Shown here: positions 1-5,665 of the stretch, in pieces
Numbering within the stretch: position 1 is the first letter of the stretch
Layout: every line of letters starts with the position of its first letter
NCBI GenBank assembly: GCA_034437075.1
Contig: DAOTVD010000454.1
Coordinates: 1 to 7,989, forward strand
Origin: DAOTVD01 sp034437075
GTDB taxonomy: Bacteria; Chloroflexota; Anaerolineae; Aggregatilineales; J027
Length of the DNA: 7,989 nt
Reading direction: 5' to 3'
Notes under the pieces: generated by a model
The model's database searches: none
Told to the model about the DNA's origin: nothing
The model's input: only the letters and a program-made list of their open reading frames with translations
Made by a program: the position numbers and the translations under genes

Positions 1-405
1 TCGCATTTTTCGTGACGTAGTGTCAATAGGCGGTCATTTGGGGTAGGTCAAATAACATGACACGCAAACCCTGTTCAATCGAGCGCGTATCAAGTTGTTG
101 GCATGGCATTCACGGTTATCATTTTTGGGCACGATATATACTGTCCGTTTTTTTACCAAATTTATGAAATGCACCCGTTCAATCTGCCCGTTTGAGGGTA
201 AATGTGCTATAGTAGCTACAGTAGTACAAGGTGTTGTGGCGAACCAATCCACACCAAACACATCACCTCGCACAAACTGCGGATGATGTTAGTCGGTATC
301 ATGGCCTTGAACTAGCACATTCAACATCCAGTGCACCCCACGAAAGACACACCAACCAACTAAACTATGCATAACCGCCGATGCACAATGCGATGAGCGC
401 CGTTT
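1..405. other. Upstream region without a convincing gene
   Basis: This stretch is visibly richer in A and T than the genes that follow. Short open frames exist on both strands (about 79 codons on - from a GTG at 273, and 63 codons on + from 95), but neither has a ribosome binding site or a recognisable protein motif, and they overlap each other. I therefore do not call a gene. TATACT at 137-142 and TATAGT at 208-213 resemble -10 boxes, but neither has a good -35 box at the right distance. The region probably carries the promoter of the helicase operon, perhaps together with decayed sequence. No tRNA, terminator or clear long repeat was seen. Confidence 0.6.
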
Positions 406-3400
406 ATGTATGTTTTACATGGCACCTGGTTAGCCTCCGCCCAACGATTCATCTTTTGGGGTGAAGATGTGCGGGCTGCCCAACCCCACGTGGTAGCCCC
501 GGACGACGTCCACCCCTATACCCTGGATGCCGAGGCCCTGTTGCGTCACCTGGACCGCATGGCCCCCGCAGCCCAACCCGATGGCGAAATAGTGCCCATT
601 TGGTTGCCCAGCGCGCCTCATTACCCCAGCCCATCCAGCGAAGCGCGCGATGCTGGCGCGCATTACTTCCGGCGCGCGACCCGTTTATACCGTTGGTCGG
701 TCTTTGCGCTCACCCTCACCAGCCAAGAAGCCATGGTGCTCTTGCAAAACTTGGCCAGTGTCGCGCCCCAGGGCATCCCAGGTAGCGACTTGCGCTTCTG
801 GCGAGATGTCGTCGAAGGGGTGCTCTATAGCCTGTCTACAGGCGCGTTCGTTCCGGCCTTGCACCCAGTGTCTGACGCCGAGCATATCGCCTATTGGCGC
901 CCGCAGGTGGATGACGATACGCTGGCTCAGTGGGAACGCGATATGCCGACCATCTGCTTTGCCACGATGGAAAGCGTTCGCGAGATGCCAGACCGACGCG
1001 GTGTGCTGGATAGTTTTCTGGTGGATTTTACCGATCGCTTTGTGCGAGAGTCACACATTGCGGTTTACCATCATCCTTGGCTCAAGGCGCTCATGCGCCC
1101 GCAACCCGTAGCCGTAGAGGCGTATGGCGCGCCCGGCGCGCAACTCTACGAGGAATGGCTAGAGTGGCTCAAAGGCCCGCTGCCCGAAGGCGATGAATGG
1201 GGCCTGGCCTTGACCCTCCACGAGCCCCAACCGGGTAGCGCGCTCTGGTGCCTGAGCTTCGGCCTCTTTTGCTGGGAAGCGGGCGATGAAGAAGAAGATG
1301 AATTCTTCGTCGTAAGTGCCAAAGACATCTTCGCCCATCCTAACGACCGCACCCAAGACTGGTATGGTTTCTGCTTAAACCAGCCTATCGAAACCCTGCG
1401 CAAAGCTCTCTATCAAGCCGGGTTGGCCTACCCGCCGCTGCTGGATAGCTATTATTCTACTCAGGTAGACCCGCTCTACTTGACGCTCAGCAATGACCGG
1501 GCCTATCAGTTCTTGACCCAAGCGGCCAATTTGCTGATGAACATGGGGGTTTGGGTCGGGTTACCTGAATGGTACACCGAACAAGTCTCACTTCAAGCGC
1601 GGGGCCGCCTGCGCAGCCCCCAACCCGAGGGCGATGGCAAATTTTTCAGCCGCAAAAGCCTGCTCAAATTTCATTGGGAAATCATCACTAGCCCAGAAAA
1701 ACCGCCCCTAGCGCCGGAGGTCATGCGCCGCTTGTTGGAGAGCGAGGCCGCGCTCGTACACGAGGAGGGCCAATGGTGGGTGCTTAGCCCCGAACTTCGA
1801 CGCAAATTGCGCGCGGCGCTGGATATGGCCGAGCAAAGTGAGCACAGCCTGACCGTTATGGAAGCGCTGGATTTGCTGGCCCAAGCCGACGCCGAAGCCT
1901 TGGCCGAACAACACGACATCGAAATCGCCGAACAGAGCTTGACGGTGGATGATTGGCTCGTTGATGTCTTTAATCGCGTGCAAAACCCGCACCAGACGCC
2001 TATCCCGCACCAGCCCGACCGCTTGCAGGCCAACTTGCGGCCCTATCAGGCGCGCGGTTTTGGCTGGTTGGCTCAAATGCGCGACCTGGGCATGGGGGCT
2101 TGTTTGGCTGACGACATGGGCCTGGGCAAAACGATCCAGACCATTGCGTACTGGTTGCATGTGCAAGATACCGAAGTCCCAACCGCCCCGGCTTTACTGG
2201 TCTGTCCGACATCCGTGGTGGGCAACTGGTATCACGAGATTAAACGCTTCGCGCCGGATATGAACGTGCTGAAACACCAGGGGGCCAATCGCCTAAAAGG
2301 GGACGACTTCATCAGCGAAGCCGCCCATATGCATGTTGTACTCACGAGCTACAACCTGATGTATCGTGACGCCGAGACCTTGCAAGCGGTACATTGGTCC
2401 TCGGTGGTGTTGGACGAAGCGCAGAACATCAAAAACCCCAGCACCAGAGCCGCCCAATCTGCACGCGCGCTAAGCGCCGACCATCGCCTGGCCCTTACGG
2501 GTACCCCGATGGAAAATCGCCTGCTCGAACTCTGGTCAATTTTGCATTTTTTGAACCCCGATTATCTCGGCTCGCGCCAGCAATTCTCCTATCATTTCGT
2601 GACGCCTATCGAAAAGTGGGGGGATGCCGACGCCACCGCGCGGTTACGAACGCTCACCGCGCCCTTTATCTTGCGGCGTGTCAAAACGGATACGACCATT
2701 ATCGAAGATTTGCCCGAAAAATTTGAAAATAAAGTCTATTGCACCCTGACGCCCGAGCAAGCCAAGCTCTACGATAGCGCCGTGCGGGGGGGGCTAGATC
2801 AAATCGACGAGGCCGCAGATAGCATGGAACGCCGAGGGCGCATCATGCGTATGCTCACCCACCTGAAGCAAATCTGCAACCATCCTGCGCATTTCCTGAA
2901 AGAGAATGACCCCAACCCGCAGACCTTCCGCACGCGCAGCGGCAAGCTGCAACGCCTGCTCGAAATGCTCGGCGAAGTGGGCGACGGTGCCGAATGCGCA
3001 CTGATCTTCACTCAGTACACCGAATTGGGCCATTTGCTCTACGCGCATTTACAGCACCACATCCGGCAGGACGTGTTGTTTTTGCACGGGGGCACCCCCG
3101 GCCCCGAACGCGAAAAGATGGTCGCGCGCTTTCAAGCGGAGGACGGCCCAGGCATATTCATCTTGTCGTTGCGGGCGGGGGGCACGGGCTTGAACCTCAC
3201 ACGCGCTAGCCACGTGTTTCACTTCGACCGCTGGTATAACCCCGCCGTCGAAAACCAGGCCACCGACCGGGCCTACCGTATCGGCCAAGAGCGGAATGTC
3301 CAGGTGCATAAGTTCATCACCCTGGGCACTCTGGAAGAACGTATTGATGAAATGCTCGAACACAAACAGGCCCTGACCGATCAAGTTATTGGCGACGGCG

Positions 3401-3480
3401 GCGAAAAATGGATTTCTGAAATGTCCAACGCGGACTTGCGCGACCTAGTCGCTTTGCGCCGCGAAGGGTTAGGAGGCTAA
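406..3480 (+). CDS. SNF2-family DNA-dependent ATPase/helicase with DUF3670-type N-terminal region
   Basis: A 1024-residue superfamily 2 ATPase of the bacterial SNF2/RapA-like type, expected to use ATP to translocate on DNA and remodel protein-DNA complexes in the cytoplasm. Both RecA-like lobes are complete. LRPYQ (544-548) is the Q-motif region, DDMGLGKT (569-576, Lys575) is Walker A, DEAQ (670-673) is Walker B, LTGTPMENR (697-705) is motif III, and LKQICNHP (820-827) is the SNF2 linker signature. RAGGTGLNL (923-931) is motif V and QATDRAYRIGQ (951-961) is motif VI with its arginine finger. Residues about 366-460 (GVWVGLPEWY, FHWEI, GQWWVL) resemble the DUF3670 SNF2-associated domain; residues 1-365 match nothing I can name. 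The start is fixed by an in-frame TGA at 394-396, four codons upstream, although no strong ribosome binding site is visible. The SWIM zinc-finger gene follows 4 bases after the stop, so the two are an operon. All catalytic motifs look intact. The target in the cell cannot be told from sequence. Confidence 0.95.
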   Translation: MYVLHGTWLASAQRFIFWGEDVRAAQPHVVAPDDVHPYTLDAEALLRHLDRMAPAAQPDGEIVPIWLPSAPHYPSPSSEARDAGAHYFRRATRLYRWSVFALTLTSQEAMVLLQNLASVAPQGIPGSDLRFWRDVVEGVLYSLSTGAFVPALHPVSDAEHIAYWRPQVDDDTLAQWERDMPTICFATMESVREMPDRRGVLDSFLVDFTDRFVRESHIAVYHHPWLKALMRPQPVAVEAYGAPGAQLYEEWLEWLKGPLPEGDEWGLALTLHEPQPGSALWCLSFGLFCWEAGDEEEDEFFVVSAKDIFAHPNDRTQDWYGFCLNQPIETLRKALYQAGLAYPPLLDSYYSTQVDPLYLTLSNDRAYQFLTQAANLLMNMGVWVGLPEWYTEQVSLQARGRLRSPQPEGDGKFFSRKSLLKFHWEIITSPEKPPLAPEVMRRLLESEAALVHEEGQWWVLSPELRRKLRAALDMAEQSEHSLTVMEALDLLAQADAEALAEQHDIEIAEQSLTVDDWLVDVFNRVQNPHQTPIPHQPDRLQANLRPYQARGFGWLAQMRDLGMGACLADDMGLGKTIQTIAYWLHVQDTEVPTAPALLVCPTSVVGNWYHEIKRFAPDMNVLKHQGANRLKGDDFISEAAHMHVVLTSYNLMYRDAETLQAVHWSSVVLDEAQNIKNPSTRAAQSARALSADHRLALTGTPMENRLLELWSILHFLNPDYLGSRQQFSYHFVTPIEKWGDADATARLRTLTAPFILRRVKTDTTIIEDLPEKFENKVYCTLTPEQAKLYDSAVRGGLDQIDEAADSMERRGRIMRMLTHLKQICNHPAHFLKENDPNPQTFRTRSGKLQRLLEMLGEVGDGAECALIFTQYTELGHLLYAHLQHHIRQDVLFLHGGTPGPEREKMVARFQAEDGPGIFILSLRAGGTGLNLTRASHVFHFDRWYNPAVENQATDRAYRIGQERNVQVHKFITLGTLEERIDEMLEHKQALTDQVIGDGGEKWISEMSNADLRDLVALRREGLGG
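3471..3476 (+). promoter_or_regulatory. Ribosome binding site AGGAGG for the SWIM gene
   Basis: A perfect AGGAGG lies in the last codons of the helicase gene, just before its TAA, and ends 8 bases before the ATG at 3485. It fixes the start of the SWIM gene and makes translational coupling of the two genes likely. Confidence 0.85.
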
Positions 3481-3484
3481 GCGC

Positions 3485-4687
3485 ATGTCTGAATGGCCGT
3501 GGTATTTCGAAGAATTTGATGATCTCGAAGAAATGATGATCTATGTAGCCGTCGGATTATGCATCATCGATTCCCCGTATCTGCGCACAATACCCCAGAG
3601 CCAAACCCCTCAACTTTTTATGGCCGAACCCGAGATCATTTGCATCCCTGGCGAGATCGCGCCGCAGGCGTGGTGGGGGCGAGCCTGGTTGGCCGCCCTG
3701 GAAGACCGCATCAGCCCCGAACGCGCCCAGCGTGGCTACGCTTATTCGCGCACCTACCCGGTCTATCATATGGAAGTTTTCGACGGGTTCGCCTACGCCA
3801 ATCTGCCTTCGTCGTTGCCCTGGCCCTATGAAACCACGATACAGGTGCAACCCTTTTCGGCAAGCACAGTGGGCGCGTTAGAGGCTCTGTTGCACGACAA
3901 CCCATCTTACGTCGAGCGCATCCTGCGCGACGAACTGCCCACCCCCTGCGAAGCCTTGTTGCGCGAATGGGACGAATCGTTCATCCCGCGCGGGGCCGAA
4001 CTGCGCTATACATGCACCTGCCGCGCCCACGAGACACCCTGTATACATGCGGTGGCCTTGCATTACATCTTGGCCGGGCATATCGACACCGACCCGGCTT
4101 TATTATGGCGGTTGCGCGGCCAACACATCGAAACCGTGCTGGCGCCGTTCATCCCCCCCCTGCCGGACGACCTGCGCGCGTTGGCCGAAAATCGTGATAT
4201 GCATCCACGGGCCAAACCCTTGGCAGTACAACGCCCGTATTTCTGGAAAAGATACACCCGGCACTTCGACCCACCGCCGGATTATGTGCCCAACGAAAAC
4301 CAGGCTTTGGTTGAGCTCGGCCCCCCGCCGGGGAATATGGGCGATGTGCTTGACGATTTTTATGATTTCATCCGCGCCGAGGCTCTGGCCCATCTGCACA
4401 GCATTAAAGCTGCCGCTGCACAGGCTTCTGCACCAGATAGCGCCGAGGCCGAAGCGGACGCTGGCGCATCAGATGATTTCGAGGCAGATGACGACGACAA
4501 AGGCGCTTATGAGGCCGATGACGACGAAGCCGTCTATGCGTTGGATGATTTCGAAGCGGATGATCTCGAAAACGAGCCCGTATCAGCCCCCCAGCAAACG
4601 AGCCCGAATCCGGAATACGACCCACCCACACCCCATTGGCAAGGGCGTAATCCGCGCCCGCGTTTGCGCTACAATCGCAAATATTAG
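3485..4687 (+). CDS. SWIM zinc-finger protein, partner of the SNF2 ATPase
   Basis: A 400-residue protein with the SWIM signature CxCx6CxH: Cys177, Cys179, Cys186 and His188 (sequence TCTCRAHETPCIH). SWIM domains are zinc-binding modules thought to bind DNA or proteins, and in bacteria they are often encoded next to SNF2 ATPases, as here. The part before the finger (WWGRAWLAALE about residue 58 onward, then RGYAYSRTYPVY) is the usual N-terminal region of bacterial SWIM proteins. The C-terminal part is unusual. Residues about 318-364 are strongly acidic and carry DDFEADD twice (330-336 and 354-360) with a related YEADDDE between them, and a short basic tail rich in Arg, Asn and Pro follows (388-399). 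The tail is probably disordered and may contact a basic partner, which is inference. The gene starts 4 bases after the helicase stop behind an ideal AGGAGG, so the two proteins are probably made together. No enzyme motif is visible; a role as DNA- or substrate-recognition subunit for the ATPase is the most natural reading but unproven. Confidence 0.9.
   Translation: MSEWPWYFEEFDDLEEMMIYVAVGLCIIDSPYLRTIPQSQTPQLFMAEPEIICIPGEIAPQAWWGRAWLAALEDRISPERAQRGYAYSRTYPVYHMEVFDGFAYANLPSSLPWPYETTIQVQPFSASTVGALEALLHDNPSYVERILRDELPTPCEALLREWDESFIPRGAELRYTCTCRAHETPCIHAVALHYILAGHIDTDPALLWRLRGQHIETVLAPFIPPLPDDLRALAENRDMHPRAKPLAVQRPYFWKRYTRHFDPPPDYVPNENQALVELGPPPGNMGDVLDDFYDFIRAEALAHLHSIKAAAAQASAPDSAEAEADAGASDDFEADDDDKGAYEADDDEAVYALDDFEADDLENEPVSAPQQTSPNPEYDPPTPHWQGRNPRPRLRYNRKY
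4472..4564 (+). repeat. Short in-gene repeat encoding DDFEADD
   Basis: Two 21-base units at 4472-4492 and 4544-4564 encode the same heptapeptide DDFEADD in the SWIM protein tail. They differ at three positions, each a synonymous third-base change (GAG/GAA, GCA/GCG, GAC/GAT). This suggests an older internal duplication held at protein level, or simple acidic low-complexity sequence. Confidence 0.7.
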
Positions 4688-4702
4688 CCTCCTGCCAAAT
4701 GG

Positions 4703-4721
4703 CATACCAAGTCTGGGTATG
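4703..4721 (+). terminator. Weak hairpin after the SWIM gene
   Basis: CATACC (4703-4708) and GGTATG (4716-4721) form a 6-bp stem with a 7-base loop, 15 bases after the SWIM stop codon. There is no T-run behind it, so it is at best a weak or factor-dependent end signal for the helicase/SWIM operon. Confidence 0.25.
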
Positions 4722-4746
4722 GTTCTACGCATTCATCTCGCTCCCA

Positions 4747-4752
4747 TATAAA
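4747..4752 (+). promoter_or_regulatory. Possible -10 box for the flavodoxin gene
   Basis: TATAAA at 4747-4752 is the best -10-like hexamer between the SWIM gene and the flavodoxin gene. No convincing -35 box is present 16-18 bases upstream. If real, the transcript would have a leader of about 165 bases containing the hairpins at 4793-4815. Confidence 0.2.
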
Positions 4753-4792
4753 CTAAGCATATGTGGCTTGTCTGTCCATGCTCGCTAATTCT

Positions 4793-4815
4793 GTGGCGTT
4801 CGCCACGCGCGAACG
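4793..4815 (+). promoter_or_regulatory. Overlapping alternative hairpins in the flavodoxin leader
   Basis: Two perfect stems share bases and cannot form together. GTGGC (4793-4797) can pair with GCCAC (4802-4806) around a 4-base loop. CGTTCGC (4797-4803) can pair with GCGAACG (4809-4815) around a 5-base loop. They lie about 107-129 bases before the flavodoxin ATG. They could be a small regulatory switch, part of a dispersed palindromic repeat, or chance in GC-rich DNA; no known riboswitch was recognised. Confidence 0.35.
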
Positions 4816-4909
4816 ATCCGAATGGGGAACGACTGTGCGACATGACGTCCGTAGGCCATGCGTCTCGCGTGATGTATGCGCCCCAAAAACACTGATCAAC
4901 CAATCCATG

Positions 4910-4915
4910 AAGGAG
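4910..4915 (+). promoter_or_regulatory. Ribosome binding site AAGGAG for flavodoxin
   Basis: AAGGAG ends 6 bases before the ATG at 4922. It selects this ATG over the in-frame ATG at 4763, which would add 53 residues with no flavodoxin character. Confidence 0.85.
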
Positions 4916-4921
4916 ACTAAT

Positions 4922-5452
4922 ATGTCGCAAATTGGTTTATTCTATAGCAGTTCTACCGGCAACACCGAAAAAGTTGCCGACATGATTAAAGACGCCTTCG
5001 ACAAATACCAAGATGGGCTCGTCACCATTCACCATGTCACCGACGGCCCGCTGACGGATATGCTGGCCTACGACAAAATCATTCTGGGCATCCCCACCTG
5101 GGACATCGGCGAACTCGAACCCGATTGGGACGACGCCTTTTCTCAGATGGATGACCTCGACCTCAGTGGCAAGCAAGTTGCTGTCTACGGCTTGGGCGAC
5201 CAAGAAGGCTACCCGGATTCTTACCAGGATGGCGTCGGCATTCTGGCCAAAAAATCCCGCGAAAAAGGTGCCGAGCTTGTCGGCTACACCAGCACCGACG
5301 GCCACGAATATGATTACTCGGCGGGCGAAGAAGACGGCAAATTTATGGGCCTCTGCCTGGATGAAGATCAACAGCCCGAATTGACCCCCGAACGGGTCGA
5401 TGCCTGGGTAAAGCAACTCGTTGGCGAATTCAAGCTAGAACTTCCGACCTAG
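4922..5452 (+). CDS. Long-chain flavodoxin
   Basis: A 176-residue FMN-binding electron carrier of the FldA/IsiB/NifF type, soluble in the cytoplasm, which can replace ferredoxin, notably under low iron in the known members of the family. The phosphate loop is SSTGNT (10-15). The flavin ring is held by two loops: PTWDIGELEPDWD (58-70), where Trp60 is the inner stacking residue, and GLGDQEGYPDSYQDG (90-104), where Tyr97 is the usual outer stacking residue. The segment about 121-145 matches the extra loop that distinguishes long-chain from short-chain flavodoxins, and the length of about 170-180 residues is normal. The start at 4922 follows a good AAGGAG; sequence upstream in the same frame is not conserved flavodoxin. 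The gene stands alone between a 234-base leader and a downstream pair of hairpin repeats. No Fur-like iron box was recognised, so iron control is only a guess from the family. No nitrogen-fixation gene is in view, so nifF is not justified. Confidence 0.96.
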   Translation: MSQIGLFYSSSTGNTEKVADMIKDAFDKYQDGLVTIHHVTDGPLTDMLAYDKIILGIPTWDIGELEPDWDDAFSQMDDLDLSGKQVAVYGLGDQEGYPDSYQDGVGILAKKSREKGAELVGYTSTDGHEYDYSAGEEDGKFMGLCLDEDQQPELTPERVDAWVKQLVGEFKLELPT

Positions 5453-5472
5453 CATTTTATTTCTGATCTTCT

Positions 5473-5512
5473 AGCGCGCCCCACCGCACGACCTACCCCG
5501 GCGGGGCGCGCT
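5473..5512 (+). terminator. GC-rich stem-loop behind flavodoxin, possible terminator
   Basis: AGCGCGCCCC (5473-5482) and GGGGCGCGCT (5503-5512) are a perfect 10-bp inverted repeat around a 20-base loop, starting 20 bases after the flavodoxin stop. The stem is strong enough to stop or protect the 3' end of the transcript, but no T-run follows, so it is not a classic intrinsic terminator. An inner CCCC/GGGG pairing (5496-5506) is an alternative fold. Confidence 0.5.
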
Positions 5513-5518
5513 GCATCT
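5481..5518. repeat. Direct repeat, copy 1 (38 bp)
   Basis: This 38-base unit is identical to 5553-5590. It begins CCACCGCACGACC, contains CCCCGGCGGGG, and ends GCGCTGCATCT. The left arm of the surrounding stem-loop extends outside the repeat. It may be a dispersed intergenic element or a local duplication. Confidence 0.95.
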
Positions 5519-5524
5519 CGACAA

Positions 5525-5539
5525 ATCGCCGCTCGCGAT
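5525..5539. repeat. Small inverted repeat between the two direct repeats
   Basis: ATCGC (5525-5529) and GCGAT (5535-5539) can form a 5-bp stem with a 5-base loop inside the 34-base spacer. It is short and may be chance. Confidence 0.3.
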
Positions 5540-5552
5540 CACTTTTGGCGTG

Positions 5553-5590
5553 CCACCGCACGACCTACCCCGGCGGGGCGCGCTGCATCT
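5553..5590. repeat. Direct repeat, copy 2 (38 bp)
   Basis: Identical to 5481-5518, with a start-to-start distance of 72 bases. Its left flank is different, yet GGCGTGCC (5547-5554) can still pair with GGCGCGCT (5577-5584) as an 8-bp stem with two G-T wobbles, so a hairpin is possible here as well. It ends 75 bases before the ATG of the next gene, so its transcript context differs from copy 1. Confidence 0.95.
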
Positions 5591-5665
5591 GCACATTCCC
5601 CCTCGAATCTGCTAAGCTAAAGCACAACCAACGCACTCTGACCATTGAGCCCAACGAAGAAGCTA

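Noticed and set aside
34..273. A 79-residue frame on the - strand
   Set aside because: GTG start, no ribosome binding site, no recognisable motif, and it overlaps a frame on the other strand.
1671..2166. Long antisense frames inside the helicase gene
   Set aside because: They are shadows of GC-rich coding sequence: low-complexity peptides without motifs, opposite an unambiguous SNF2 gene.
4763..4921. A 53-residue N-terminal extension of the flavodoxin
   Set aside because: AAGGAG sits correctly before the ATG at 4922, flavodoxins begin at that point, and the extension has no domain character.
5481..5590. Two 38-bp repeats with a 34-bp spacer, resembling a minimal CRISPR array
   Set aside because: The sizes fit, but there are only two copies, no cas gene is in view, and copy 1 forms a hairpin whose arm lies outside the repeat and directly behind a gene, which fits a transcript-end or dispersed element better.
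5645..5665. TTG start for the M23 protein
   Set aside because: There is no binding site before it, and the ATG at 5666 gives a cleaner signal peptide; it remains possible.
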